Shown here: positions 1 through 8,913 of the stretch, one piece after another | Layout: each line of letters begins with the position of its first letter | How positions within the stretch are numbered: position 1 is the stretch's first letter | Assembly: GCA_025936045.1 (NCBI GenBank) | Contig: JAICUB010000028.1 | Location: 27,795-91,794, forward strand | From: Polyangiaceae bacterium | GTDB lineage: Bacteria; Myxococcota_A; Polyangia; Polyangiales; Polyangiaceae | Length of the DNA stretch: 64,000 nt | Reading direction: 5' to 3' | The notes under the pieces: model-generated | Database searches by the model: none | Told to the model about the DNA's origin: nothing | The model's input: the letters and a program-made list of their open reading frames with translations, nothing else | Translations under genes and position numbers: made by a program

Positions 1-1407
1 GTCCGGCTTCGGCTCGTAGCGATTCGGGTCGTCGTTGACGAGCAGAACCACGACGCCGAGCGCCAGCGCACCGACGCCGACGCCGCCGGCGATCCAGCCG
101 TACTTCTGGCGCGAGGTCACGTCGTCGAGGTCGGCGAGGGCGAGGTTCAGCGCGACGTCGCAGTCCGGGGCGCGTTCGATCCCCTGCTGGCAGTCACCGC
201 TCGTAAAGCGCGCCTTCTGCCGCTGGAACGCCGCTTCCTTGTGGTCGTGCTGGCTCTTGTTGACGACGAGGTAGGTGACGCCGCCCGCCGTGAGAGCGGC
301 GCCGACGCCCGTCGCGATCCAGCCCCAGGTGCGCTGGCTGACGGTGCGAGAGCGATACGCCGAGCGCGCCTCCGGCGTCGGGATCATGTCGACGCTCACG
401 GTCTTGCTCGCTGCTTGCGGCACCTCGACCTTGCGCTCGAACGGGAAGAACCCCGTATGTTCGACGCGCAGCGAATGCACGCCGCGCGGCAGGTGGAGCG
501 GCGCCGAGTAGACGCCGCGCGGCTGGCCGTCGACGAACGTCGTCGACTCTTTCTCGCTCACGGCGAGCGCGAGCCAGCCGCCCTCGTGATCGAGCGCAGC
601 CGGGTCGACCGTGGGTTCGAGCGCGAGCTCACCCGCGCTGCCCGGGCCGAGCGAGACGCTCTGCTTCGCCGAAACGTAGCCGGGCCGCCGCACCTCGATC
701 ACGTGATTGCCGGCCGGAATCGCGAGCGACGCCGCGAGCGGCGTCTTGCCGACGGCGTGATCGTCGACGAGCACGTCGCAGTCGTTCAGCATCGTCTTCA
801 CGGCCAGGTGCGCCGGTTGCGTGTCGGACGGCTGGAGCTCGAACGCGAGGGTGACCTTGGCGAGGCCGACGACCGCGATCTGCTTCTGCATCGGCGCGTA
901 GCCGGGAGCCGACATCGCTACCACGTGCGTGCCCGCGCCGATGCGGAGCGGCGCGGCGAGCGGCGTCTTGCCCGCTTCGAAGCCGTCGAGCTCGACGACG
1001 GCGCCCTCGACGGGCGTCGTCACCGTCACTTCGCCGATGAGCGCTGCCTGGCGTGCCCGCTCGTCCTTCGCGCGCGCGAGGCGGCCGGCATCGAGCCCCG
1101 CGGGATTCGCGAGCAGCTTGTCGAAGGCGTCGACGGCCTGGACCGAGCGCCCCGCGGCCGAAAGTACGAGCCCGATGTTGTAGAGCACCATCGGGTGCGG
1201 GACGAGCTCGTAGGCGCGCTGGAACTCCGCGAGCGCGCCCTCGTTGTCCTGCTGATTGAAGAGCCTGAGTCCGCGATCGAAGTGCTCGCGCGCTTCAGTG
1301 CGGACGGTGTCACTCGCCTGAGCGCGCGCCGTGCTCGCGACGCCGAAGGCCGCGAGCAGGCACGCCCAGGACAGCGCGCGCGCCGAACGAAATCCGAAGA
1401 CCGACAC
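1..1407 (-). CDS. PEGA-domain exported protein (partial, continues beyond window start)
   Basis: The minus-strand reading frame stays open from a GTG at 1407 to the window edge, giving 469 codons without a stop. The product begins with a signal peptide (hydrophobic SWACLLAAFGVAST, then ARAQ). A TPR-like helical region of about 80 residues follows, including YELVPHPMVLYNIGLVL. Next come at least three PEGA-type beta repeats, each with a G-K-T-P-L or similar turn (EAGKTPLAAPL, HAVGKTPLAASL). Two hydrophobic segments near the visible end look like membrane anchors. TPR plus PEGA proteins of this layout are common in myxobacterial envelopes, with no fixed function. A GTG 11 codons upstream overlaps the previous gene; 1407 was preferred because it gives the cleaner signal peptide. 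The gene starts 20 bases after the stop of the lipoprotein gene, so the two are probably cotranscribed. Confidence 0.8.
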   Translation of the reverse strand, partial: MSVFGFRSARALSWACLLAAFGVASTARAQASDTVRTEAREHFDRGLRLFNQQDNEGALAEFQRAYELVPHPMVLYNIGLVLSAAGRSVQAVDAFDKLLANPAGLDAGRLARAKDERARQAALIGEVTVTTPVEGAVVELDGFEAGKTPLAAPLRIGAGTHVVAMSAPGYAPMQKQIAVVGLAKVTLAFELQPSDTQPAHLAVKTMLNDCDVLVDDHAVGKTPLAASLAIPAGNHVIEVRRPGYVSAKQSVSLGPGSAGELALEPTVDPAALDHEGGWLALAVSEKESTTFVDGQPRGVYSAPLHLPRGVHSLRVEHTGFFPFERKVEVPQAASKTVSVDMIPTPEARSAYRSRTVSQRTWGWIATGVGAALTAGGVTYLVVNKSQHDHKEAAFQRQKARFTSGDCQQGIERAPDCDVALNLALADLDDVTSRQKYGWIAGGVGVGALALGVVVLLVNDDPNRYEPKPD

Positions 1408-1427
1408 GTGGTCGCCCGAGCCCGAGC

Positions 1428-3722
1428 TCAGGTCCCGCACTGGTACGGGGCGCCGGCGCCCTTGTCGTTGTCGCTCGTGTTGCCGCCACCGTCGTCGAAC
1501 GTGCTGCCGGTGCTGGTCGTCACGAAGTAGTCGCAGTTGAGGTTTTCGGAGAACGAGCAATTGTCGAATTGGACGGACCGGCCGTTGATGTAGAGCGCGC
1601 CGTAGGTCGTCTGGCCGCCGCCGTGCACGAAGTCGGTGTAGCTGAAGGTGGAAGTACCGGCCGCGTTCGACTCGAAATCGACGTAGTACCAGTCACCCGG
1701 CATCGCCCCTTCGAGCGCGCTATCGAAGACGATGTGCTTCTTGGCCGTGCCCGACGCTTTGATGGCGCCGTTGTTGTTCACGATGATCTCGGTGTTCTTC
1801 TGCAGCAGGATCTGCACGCCCGCCGCGAGGTCGAGCTCGGCCTGAACGTACATCGTGCCGTTGAGCTCGTAAGGAATACCGAAGTCGTTCCAGGTGGTCT
1901 TCTTGCCGATCGTCGTGTCGCTCACCTGGATGTTGCCGCCGTCGGCCGTGAGAGAACCGAGCGAGCCGACCTCGGTGGACGGCAGCTTGATGGGGCAAGG
2001 CGAGTTCTCGAACGTCACGTTGTCGAACTGCGAAATCACGGCGCCCGACTCGATTTCGATGCCGCAGATTTGGTCCGAGCCGTCGCCCACGTTGCTGATC
2101 GTGACCGTGTCGAAGCCCGCCGTGGCGTTGCTCGCGACGTTGACGGCGTAGTAGTTGGCGCCGCCGTACTCGATGACGGTGTTCGTGAGCTGCGTCTCGT
2201 TACCGGCGTTCTGGCCGAAGTAGATGTAGCCCCAATCGCCCGCGAGCGGCTTGCTCTTGGCCGAGGTGAACGTGACCGGCTTGTCCGCCGTGCCCGTCGT
2301 CACGAGAGAGCCCATGTTGTCGACGTTCACGTTGCTGTTCGCCGGGAGCTGAACCGTGACACCCGCCTCGAGCGTCAGCTTCGCGTTCACGGTCAGCGAG
2401 CCGTCCATGAGGTAGGGCACGCCGAAGTCGTGCCACGTGGCGTCCGTCGCGACGGGCGTCGTATCCACGCTGACGGGCACGTCGCTCGTGAGGCTCGCGA
2501 TGCTGCCGACCACGTCCGAGCCCACGCAAAGGCCCTTGGCGCTCGACTCGATCTTCACGTTCTCGAACGCTTGCGGCTCCGAGCCGGCGTCGAGCCCGAT
2601 GGCGCAGTAGCCGTCGCCGTTGTAGCGCACGAGCACGTTCTCGAACGAAGCGGAGGCCTCCGCTTCGAGCTGAATCCCGTTGCGCGAGTAGATGTAGCTG
2701 CTGCCCGAGTACTCGACGATGACGTTCTTGAACGTGGAGTCGTTCGAGGCGTCGCGCGCGATGTCGATACCGCCCCAATCGCCCTTCTTCGGCGCCGTCT
2801 TGTCGGAGGTGAAGACGACCGGGTTCGTGTCCGTCCCGAGCGCCTTCAGAGCGCCGTTGTTGTTCACGACGATGAAGCCGTTCGTGTCGAATTTGAGGAC
2901 GGCGCAGGGAGCGAGGGTGAGCGCCGCGTTCACGGTGAGCCCGGTCGTGATGTGATGCAGCCCCGACCACGTCTCCGGCTCGCTGATCGTCTCGTAGTCG
3001 TGCTCGACCGGGTTCATCGTGCTCGTATCGGGGCACTCGTTCACGAGGGTATCGCCCGCGCCCGCGCCGCCTTCGACGGTGCCGCCTTTACCGCTCGAGC
3101 CGCCGGTGCCGCCCTTGCCGCCGCTGCCGCCGCTGCTCGAGGTGCCGCCCGTGCCGGCTCCCGCCGCGCCGTTCTCGAGGTTCCCCGACGAGTCGACCTC
3201 GGTCGTGTCGGCGCAGTCGCCGGAGTTCGCACAAATCTGCCCGCCGATGCAGTCGCTGTTCACCGTGCAGCCGTCTCGGCACTGGCCGTCGGACCCGCAC
3301 TTTTCGGCGCCAGGACAATCCTTGTCCGTCTTGCAGGCCGAGCTCAGGCCCTTTTCGCCCTGGTTTGCCTCGATCACCTTCTCGGGGAAGGTGCAGACGC
3401 CGTGCTTGCCGGACGAGCCCTCCTGGCCGCCCCCACCGCCGTCGCTCGAGCTCGTCGTGCTGTCGCCCTTGGAGACGCAACGTGCGCCCGAGTCCGCGCC
3501 GTAAGTACGGAGGCAGTCCGCGGTGTCCGCGCATTCGTCGTGGCAGAGCTGGAACACGCACACGAGCGGGTTTTTGCAATCCGAGCTCAAGGTGCAGCCC
3601 TTGGCGAGACCCGCGGCCTCGAGCTGTTCCTTGGAGGTGTCGCCGCATGCCCAAAGGCTCATGCCGGCAACAAGGATGGTGGAGAAAGCCCAATAATAAG
3701 CGCGGCGCGGAGCACTAGCCAT
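1428..3722 (-). CDS. Lipoprotein with Cys-rich head, Gly-rich linker and three beta-helix-like repeats
   Basis: About 764 residues. The N-terminus is a lipoprotein signal with lipobox LWAC. A Cys-rich stretch follows (CTLSSDC, CVFQLCHDEC, CRDGCTVNSDC), like the EGF/Dickkopf-like Cys clusters of myxobacterial surface proteins. A Gly/Ser/Thr linker (GTGGTSSSGGSGG) leads to three repeats of about 140 residues. Each repeat has a conserved core of the form G-T-x-x-x-x-V-x-F-x-S followed by GDW, then V-I-E-Y-x-G (GDWGGIDI, GDWGYIYF, GDWYYVDF). The pattern suggests a right-handed parallel beta-helix on the outer surface. The start was set at ATG 3722, directly before the signal peptide; an ATG nine codons upstream is also in frame. 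Substrate and role are unknown. Confidence 0.85.
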   Translation of the reverse strand: MASAPRRAYYWAFSTILVAGMSLWACGDTSKEQLEAAGLAKGCTLSSDCKNPLVCVFQLCHDECADTADCLRTYGADSGARCVSKGDSTTSSSDGGGGGQEGSSGKHGVCTFPEKVIEANQGEKGLSSACKTDKDCPGAEKCGSDGQCRDGCTVNSDCIGGQICANSGDCADTTEVDSSGNLENGAAGAGTGGTSSSGGSGGKGGTGGSSGKGGTVEGGAGAGDTLVNECPDTSTMNPVEHDYETISEPETWSGLHHITTGLTVNAALTLAPCAVLKFDTNGFIVVNNNGALKALGTDTNPVVFTSDKTAPKKGDWGGIDIARDASNDSTFKNVIVEYSGSSYIYSRNGIQLEAEASASFENVLVRYNGDGYCAIGLDAGSEPQAFENVKIESSAKGLCVGSDVVGSIASLTSDVPVSVDTTPVATDATWHDFGVPYLMDGSLTVNAKLTLEAGVTVQLPANSNVNVDNMGSLVTTGTADKPVTFTSAKSKPLAGDWGYIYFGQNAGNETQLTNTVIEYGGANYYAVNVASNATAGFDTVTISNVGDGSDQICGIEIESGAVISQFDNVTFENSPCPIKLPSTEVGSLGSLTADGGNIQVSDTTIGKKTTWNDFGIPYELNGTMYVQAELDLAAGVQILLQKNTEIIVNNNGAIKASGTAKKHIVFDSALEGAMPGDWYYVDFESNAAGTSTFSYTDFVHGGGQTTYGALYINGRSVQFDNCSFSENLNCDYFVTTSTGSTFDDGGGNTSDNDKGAGAPYQCGT

Positions 3723-3805
3723 GACGGACACGGCGTAACAGAGCCGCATCTCCGCATCAAGTCACACGCGAGTCACACTCAACAAATCGCGCGGAACGAT
3801 TTTAT

Positions 3806-5194
3806 TCAAAAGGGATTCTGTTCCGAGAGACCGTGCTCCGAGGCACGTGTTTTAGGCTTCGACTTCTCGGCTTTTGGTGTGGGGCTCGGCGCTAGGACTG
3901 CCGAAGCACTCGGTGCGGCGGACGCGGACGCCATTGCCGTCGGTAGCAACGTCGGTTCCACTATCGGTGCAGCGGTGGCCGTGGGGACGCTCGGGGTGGC
4001 GGCACGCGCGCCGACGTTCGTCAGCGGTTCCTTCGTGGTCTCGTCGCTCTTGCCCGTGGTTCGCGCGAGCAGCACCGCACCTACGCCGACCACGGCCAGC
4101 ACGCCGAGCGCCAGCCCGACCGAGGCCGTGCTCTTGCGTTTCGGCTCCGGTTGCGGCCGCGTGTGTGAGAAGGGCGCGTCGGTCATCGCGGGTGACGTGC
4201 CCGGGCCGCCGTCCGTGATCGTGGCCGCACCGTTCGCTCCCGCGGCACCGCGCGCGGCGCCACCGAGCCCCGGTCCGGCCGGCATCCGCTCGACCGGGAT
4301 CGTTCCGGCGAAGGGGAGCGTCATCGGCACCTCACCGCCCGCGCGGCGCCGCAACGTCTCGAGCGCGGTCCGCAGCTCGGCGACCGTTTTGTAACGATGC
4401 GAGCGATCGGCCACCATGGCGCGCGCGACCACCGCGTCGCACTGCGTCTCGACGCCCGGACGCCGCAAGCTCACTGGCTCGTAGCGCCCCTCCGCGATCA
4501 GAATCGCGAGGTGCGGCAGCGTCTCGGCGACGAACGGCTTCGCGCCGCACAAGCACTCGTAAAGCACGACGCCGAGCGCGTACACGTCGGCTTGGGCGTC
4601 GAGGTTCTTCTCGCCGCGCGCTTGCTCGGGCGGCATGTAGTACGGAGTGCCCATGGTGGCGCCGTCCACCGTCATGCCGGACGCGCCGGTGCGTTCGGGG
4701 TCGAACTTCGAAATCCCGAAGTCGAGGATCTTCACGAACGGCCTTTCGCCGCCGACGAGGAACAGATTCTCCGGCTTGAGATCGCGGTGGATGATGCCGG
4801 CGGCGTGGGCTGCGTCGATGCCCTCGCACGCCTGAATCAAGAGATCGCAGGTTTCCGCCACGCCGAGTGAGCCGCGCTCGCCGATGTAGTCGGCAAGCGT
4901 CCGCCCCTCGAGCAGCTCCATGACGATGTAGGGCTCGCCGCCGTCGAGCACGCCGGCGTCGAACGTCTCGACGACGTGAGGGTTGCCGATCCGTCCCGCT
5001 GCCGACGCCTCGCGCAAAAATCTCGTCACGACGGCCGGCACGGCCGCCATCTCGTCGTTCAAGAGCTTGAGCGCACGATGGTGCTTGGTGATCGTGTGCT
5101 CGACCTCGTACACCGAGCCCATGCCGCCGGCGCCTATACGGCGGATTACCTTGAACTTGCCGCCGAGGACGGTGCCGAGATCGATCGACGTCAT
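3806..5194 (-). CDS. Hanks-type serine/threonine protein kinase with C-terminal membrane segment
   Basis: About 462 residues starting at [12 protein letters not shown]. The kinase domain covers roughly residues 12-275. It has the Gly-rich loop ([12 protein letters not shown]), the ATP lysine in RALKLL, the catalytic loop HRDLKPEN, the metal-binding DFG ([10 protein letters not shown]) and [10 protein letters not shown] in the activation segment. All catalytic residues are present, so the kinase should be active. A Pro/Ala-rich stretch follows, then one hydrophobic helix ([19 protein letters not shown]), then an extracytoplasmic Ala/Pro/Ser tail without a recognisable sensor fold. An in-frame ATG 44 codons upstream exists, but its extra residues are Arg/Ala-rich and unlike the family, so 5194 was chosen. 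The surface lipoprotein gene lies downstream on the same strand. Confidence 0.93.
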   Translation of the reverse strand: MTSIDLGTVLGGKFKVIRRIGAGGMGSVYEVEHTITKHHRALKLLNDEMAAVPAVVTRFLREASAAGRIGNPHVVETFDAGVLDGGEPYIVMELLEGRTLADYIGERGSLGVAETCDLLIQACEGIDAAHAAGIIHRDLKPENLFLVGGERPFVKILDFGISKFDPERTGASGMTVDGATMGTPYYMPPEQARGEKNLDAQADVYALGVVLYECLCGAKPFVAETLPHLAILIAEGRYEPVSLRRPGVETQCDAVVARAMVADRSHRYKTVAELRTALETLRRRAGGEVPMTLPFAGTIPVERMPAGPGLGGAARGAAGANGAATITDGGPGTSPAMTDAPFSHTRPQPEPKRKSTASVGLALGVLAVVGVGAVLLARTTGKSDETTKEPLTNVGARAATPSVPTATAAPIVEPTLLPTAMASASAAPSASAVLAPSPTPKAEKSKPKTRASEHGLSEQNPF

Positions 5195-5626
5195 CCGGTC
5201 GTCTGTCGTACCACAGGGCCTCGCTTTCAGCGACCTCGGGGCCGGTCGCGGCTTTTTTCTCGTGCGAGCGTGTCCGCTCGCAATCGCTCCGGAGCGAGCC
5301 CGTGCAGAGGCGAACCGAAGGGGCAATGACGCCGCGCAGCGTACGGGCGTTCAAGACGCTCACGGCGTTCGAGACGCCCACGGCGTTCGAGACGTCCACG
5401 GCGTTCGAGACGCTCACGGCGTTCGAGACGCGTGACTTCGCTCTCGACGTTCAAGGTGTTTCACGGCGTTCGAGGTGTCGTGTAGCGCAGCGCGTCGCGC
5501 TTGCGGACGTTGGCGCACGAACAACTACATCGCGAAACGCGGCGACTCGTGTGAACATGAATACGGGAGACTCGAGACCTGCCGGGACTGTTCGCTGTTT
5601 TCGAGCGCGCGTCGCGCTCGCGTGTC
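5195..5626. other. Intergenic region with no convincing gene, contains 18-bp tandem repeat
   Basis: This 430-base gap separates the divergent kinase gene (minus) and the exported-protein gene (plus). Open frames on both strands here are short, Arg- or Thr-rich and driven by the tandem repeat, so no coding sequence is called. Promoters for both flanking genes should lie here, but no clear -35/-10 could be singled out. Confidence 0.5.
5349..5438 (+). repeat. 18-bp tandem repeat, five units
   Basis: Units of the form GTTCGAGACGCTCACGGC follow one another at 5349, 5367, 5385, 5403 and 5421. Differences are one to two bases between the first four units (CTC, CCC, TCC, CTC at the variable site), and the fifth diverges at its end. 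Decayed copies (GTTCAAGGTGTTTCACGGC, GTTCGAGGTGTCG) continue to about 5480. The period is a multiple of three, but no gene is called across it. Confidence 0.9.
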
Positions 5627-6373
5627 GTGATCGCGCTCGTCGGGCTCGTGCTGACGGAGCTTGCGCCGAGCGAGCCGGCCTGGCCCGCCCCGCACGCGTC
5701 CGCTCGAAACGCGCACGCATCGATCCTTCCGCCTCGTAGCGTCCCTGCCGTACCGGCGAGTCCGAGCCACGCGCCTGTCGCCCCCGAGGACGAACTCGTG
5801 AAGAACACCCCGCTCTGCGTCGGGTCGAGCGTGCGCTCCGCGGGCCGGCTCGGTGAGACGGTGCTCTATCGCTATCGCCGCGACGGCGACGAGCTCTATG
5901 TCGGTTACTTCGTCTACTTCTCGACGGAGCGGCCGTGGGGCGACAACGCGCTCACGCGCCGCGTGCTGCCCGCGCTCGCGATCGACGCGTTTTACAGCCA
6001 TTTTCTCTTCGTGCTGCCCGGCGTTCAGCGCGTGCTCTACGGGCCGGGCGACATCGAGGGCGCGCTCGTGCGTTACCGCATCGAAGACGGGCGGCTCGTG
6101 CCCGTCGCCGCGCTCGCCGACGATGGAGGGCACCGGCGGGTGCATCTCCGCGGCGAGGAGCTCCGCGCGCCCGACGGCCGTGTCGTCCTGCTGACGGAGA
6201 CTTGGAGTCACCAGCTCGGTGCCCGCAACGCGGCCGCGCGGGCTCACGGCGTCACCTGTTTCGAGGGCGCACGGCTCGAGCCATTGTCAGCCGCCGTCGC
6301 CGAAGCTTTCCGACTCGGCAGCGAGAGCGCTCCCCTTCGCGCCAAGCCTGCCTGGCAACGCGCGACCGACTAG
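5627..6373 (+). CDS. Exported protein of unknown function
   Basis: About 248 residues from GTG 5627. A short hydrophobic start (MIALVGLVLTEL) may be a signal or anchor, followed by a Pro/Ala/Ser-rich spacer of about 45 residues. A compact mixed domain runs from about residue 60, with aromatic-rich strands such as YVGYFVYFSTERPW and YSHFLFVLPGVQRVLYG. Two cysteines (CVGSS and VTCFEG) lie in the exported part and could pair. The codon pattern (G/C third positions) matches neighbouring real genes. No family was recognised. No ATG is available; CTG codons upstream are the only other in-frame options before a stop at 5558. Confidence 0.6.
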   Translation: MIALVGLVLTELAPSEPAWPAPHASARNAHASILPPRSVPAVPASPSHAPVAPEDELVKNTPLCVGSSVRSAGRLGETVLYRYRRDGDELYVGYFVYFSTERPWGDNALTRRVLPALAIDAFYSHFLFVLPGVQRVLYGPGDIEGALVRYRIEDGRLVPVAALADDGGHRRVHLRGEELRAPDGRVVLLTETWSHQLGARNAAARAHGVTCFEGARLEPLSAAVAEAFRLGSESAPLRAKPAWQRATD

Positions 6374-6545
6374 TGCAGCGCATGTGAGATACGTTCAACT
6401 TCCGGCGGGGCGCTGCACTAAGGGCGGACGCGAAGCGGACGCGGGTCTGGGGCGGAAGCCCCAGCGAAAAGCCGGTGCACGTCCCGCGAGGCGGGACCAA
6501 CCATCGCTCGCGATGGTTGCGCCTATCTCGTAGGCGGTGCACTAG
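6370..6545. repeat. Hairpin-rich element with inverted CTAGTGCA / TGCACTAG ends
   Basis: The 176-bp block starts with CTAGTGCA (6370-6377) and ends with its inverse TGCACTAG (6538-6545). Inside are five perfect inverted repeats in series: TAGTGCAGCGC/GCGCTGCACTA (6371-6381 with 6410-6420); CTGGGGC/GCCCCAG closing a GGAA loop (6447-6464); GTCCCGC/GCGGGAC with a 3-base loop (6481-6497); AACCATCG/CGATGGTT with a CTCG loop (6499-6518); and GCCTA/TAGGC (6521-6535). GTGCAC at 6475-6480 and 6537-6542 could pair to close the last three hairpins as a multibranch. It fills the gap between a plus-strand gene and a minus-strand gene that converge on it. It could be a MITE/REP-like mobile element, a structured RNA or a two-way terminator. 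No ORF is supported. Confidence 0.7.
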
Positions 6546-6592
6546 CGTCGCATCACGCCGCGCGCGGCGATCGGCGCATGCGCTGCCAGAAC

Positions 6593-7447
6593 TCAGCGGC
6601 AAGCACCGAGAACGGTGCTCGCGCTACAGTGTACGTGGCCCTCGCAGCTATTCTGGCCGTTGCAGCGCACTTCGCAGGTGGAAGCATTGCAGTCCACCGC
6701 GTTACGGCACGAACCCTGGCCGTTACAGAAAACGTGCACCTCGGGGGCGTGCGCGTCGATGTTACCGGCGCACGATTGCGGCCCGTTGCAGTTCGCCGTG
6801 ATACGTTCGCCAGAGCCGCCGTCGATGCCGTTCGCGCACGAGCCGGTCCCGTCGCAGTCGACGCGGCACGCGTCCTTCCCCGCGCAGGTGACTTTGCCTT
6901 GGCATGAGTTTTCACCGCTGCACACGACGGTGCAGGCGTGCGCGCCGTCCACGCATTGCACGCCGCCCTGGCACGCGCCGTCCCCGCACGTGACCTCGCA
7001 ATCGAAGCCGTCCGCGCAAACGACCTTGGCGCGGCAGGCACCCTGCGCGCTGCAGTCGTAGAGGCACGTGCCGTTGCGACAGTTGCTCGGGCCTTCGCCC
7101 CCACTGCCGCCGCCCTCGCTGCCCGCGGCACCCGCGCTGCTCGGCTCGCTGCCCGCGGCGCCCGCGCTGCCGGGCTCGCCGCTCGCGCCCCCCTGGGATT
7201 CGCCGGCCGCGCCCGCGCTGCTGTCCGCTCCGGAGCCGCCGTTGCCGGCGTTGCTCGGCTCGCCGTCATCGCCGCCCGCGCCCGCGCCCGCTCCGTTGCC
7301 GCTTTCTCCCGCGGCGGCGCCGTCCCGTCCCGCGCTCCCTTGCTTGCCCGCGTCGTCGTCCCCGCCGCACGCCGTTACGGCGGCGGCCGCGCCGAACAGG
7401 ACGAACGATGTTTGGAAAACAAGAGTGCGAAGCGAGCGCGTGCCCAT
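6593..7447 (-). CDS. Cys-rich repeat lipoprotein with Gly/Ala/Ser linker
   Basis: About 284 residues from ATG 7447. The signal peptide ends in lipobox VTAC, followed by a linker of about 90 residues built from GAAG/GSAGAAGSE units. The C-terminal 155 residues carry a Cys repeat of the form C-x-V-x-C-x-G-x-x-S/A-C-x-G (for example CQGKVTCAGKDAC, CEVRCNGQNSC) in about seven copies, spaced roughly 20-25 residues apart. This suggests a disulfide-stapled beta-solenoid on the cell surface. Gly-rich-linker lipoproteins of this kind are typical of Polyangiales, and none has a firm function known to me. Its 3' end lies 47 bases from the hairpin-rich element. Confidence 0.85.
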   Translation of the reverse strand: MGTRSLRTLVFQTSFVLFGAAAAVTACGGDDDAGKQGSAGRDGAAAGESGNGAGAGAGGDDGEPSNAGNGGSGADSSAGAAGESQGGASGEPGSAGAAGSEPSSAGAAGSEGGGSGGEGPSNCRNGTCLYDCSAQGACRAKVVCADGFDCEVTCGDGACQGGVQCVDGAHACTVVCSGENSCQGKVTCAGKDACRVDCDGTGSCANGIDGGSGERITANCNGPQSCAGNIDAHAPEVHVFCNGQGSCRNAVDCNASTCEVRCNGQNSCEGHVHCSASTVLGACR

Positions 7448-7555
7448 GTGGGGGCGGCACATTCACACGCTTTCGCGCGAGCGCGCAATCCTCGATGGTT
7501 GCTTACCGTTCGTCGAGCCGGCTGCTTGAAAAATGGCACCTGCGATGAACCCAAC

Positions 7556-8770
7556 TCAATGGTCGCACTCGCCGCCAACCATGTTGACGGAGCCGAAGCA
7601 GGGCACGACGTCGGCGAGCATTTGCCCGGTGATCATGCGTTCGACGCCCGCGGTCGTGAAGAAGCACGGCGGGCGAATGCGCAGCCGATACGGCGTGCCG
7701 CTGCCGTCACTCACCAGGTAAAATCCGAGCTCGCCGTTGCCGCCTTCGGTGTAGGAGTACACCTCGCCAGCCGGTAACTTCAATCCCTCCATCACGAGCT
7801 TGAAGTGCTGAATCGTGCCTTCGATCGTCGTATACACTTCGTCCTTCGGCGGGTAGGAGACGCGCGGGTCGTCGAACATGACAGGACCCGACGTCGGCAT
7901 GCGCTCGAGCGACTGCCGGACGATGCGGACGCTCTGGCGTATTTCCTCCAAGCGAAGCTGAAAGCGATCGAAGACGTCGCCGCGAGTGCCGACCGGCACG
8001 TCGAACTCCACCTCGTCGTATTCGAGGTACGGGTGCGCCTTGCGCACGTCGTAGGGTACGCCGCTCGCGCGCAGGCACGGCCCCGTCCAGCCGAGTGAAA
8101 TCGCGTCCTCGGCGGCAACGACGCCGACGCCCTCCGTGCGATCGAGGAAGATGCGATTGTCGACCAGGATGCGTTCGACCTGGTCGACGGTCGAAAGAAT
8201 CGGCTCGAGGAGGGCGCGAACGCCGTCCCGAAAGCCGTCCGTCGGCGGCAGTGCCATGCCGCCCACTCTCCCGAAACTATAGGTCAGGCGGGCGCCGGTC
8301 TCTTCCTCGAGTAGGTCGTAGATCATGTCGCGCGTCCGCATCAGCCACAGGTACGGCGTGAAGGCTCCGAGCTCCATCGCCATCGCACCATCGCACGTCA
8401 TGTGATCGGTAATGCGCGAGAGCTCCCCGAGGATCATCCGGTACCACTGGGCGCGTACGGGTGCCTCCAAGCCGAGTAGCTTCTCGCACGCAAGCGCAAA
8501 GCCCACGTTGTTCAGCATGGGCGAGCAGTAGTTGCAGCGGTCCACGTACGGGAACACCTGCTGCCAGGTGCCGCGCTCGCACATCTTTTCGAAGCCGCGA
8601 TGGAGATACCCAATCTGCACGTCGGCGTGGACGATTGTCTCGCCGCTGAGCTCGAGCACCATGCGGACGGTGCCGTGCATCGCGGGGTGGGCGGGCCCCA
8701 CGTTGAGCAGCATCGGATTCTCTTCGAGGTCGAGCTCGACCGTGCTCACGTCGATATCCAGCGGTTCCAT
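7556..8770 (-). CDS. nuoD: NADH-quinone oxidoreductase subunit D, stand-alone copy
   Basis: About 404 residues, normal length for the unfused 49-kDa subunit of respiratory complex I, which lines the quinone cavity at the junction with the membrane arm. Family landmarks include GPAHPAMHGTVRMVLEL (quinone-site His loop), GYLHRGFEK, DRCNYCSPM and the long helical core to the C-terminus. The last residues read GGECDH, where complex I subunits usually end in a D-R pair. The start was set at ATG 8770 (MEPLDIDV); 33 bases upstream another in-frame codon exists. No other nuo gene flanks it, so it is either a displaced member of a split nuo set or a second copy. Confidence 0.92.
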   Translation of the reverse strand: MEPLDIDVSTVELDLEENPMLLNVGPAHPAMHGTVRMVLELSGETIVHADVQIGYLHRGFEKMCERGTWQQVFPYVDRCNYCSPMLNNVGFALACEKLLGLEAPVRAQWYRMILGELSRITDHMTCDGAMAMELGAFTPYLWLMRTRDMIYDLLEEETGARLTYSFGRVGGMALPPTDGFRDGVRALLEPILSTVDQVERILVDNRIFLDRTEGVGVVAAEDAISLGWTGPCLRASGVPYDVRKAHPYLEYDEVEFDVPVGTRGDVFDRFQLRLEEIRQSVRIVRQSLERMPTSGPVMFDDPRVSYPPKDEVYTTIEGTIQHFKLVMEGLKLPAGEVYSYTEGGNGELGFYLVSDGSGTPYRLRIRPPCFFTTAGVERMITGQMLADVVPCFGSVNMVGGECDH

Positions 8771-8913
8771 GCGCGCTCCTTTGGGTGTGCAGCGCGGGAG
8801 CAAGAAGAGTGCCCTCGGAGCGAGCGACCCCTGCTCGAACCAAGCCGGCCTCGGCGCGGTTTTCCGGCGCGCGCTGCCACGACGTGGCGAGGCGGAGGCG
8901 GGCGTCCGTGCTT

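Noticed and set aside
1569..4394. Very long plus-strand open frame opposite the beta-helix lipoprotein and kinase genes
   Set aside because: Composition is dominated by Arg, Val, Asp and His with no domain. The opposite strand has a lipobox protein and kinase motifs. High GC makes antisense frames stay open.
5525..6247. Minus-strand open frame opposite the exported protein at 5627
   Set aside because: Composition is Arg/Glu/Val/His-rich without motifs; the plus strand has the better aromatic and hydrophobic pattern.
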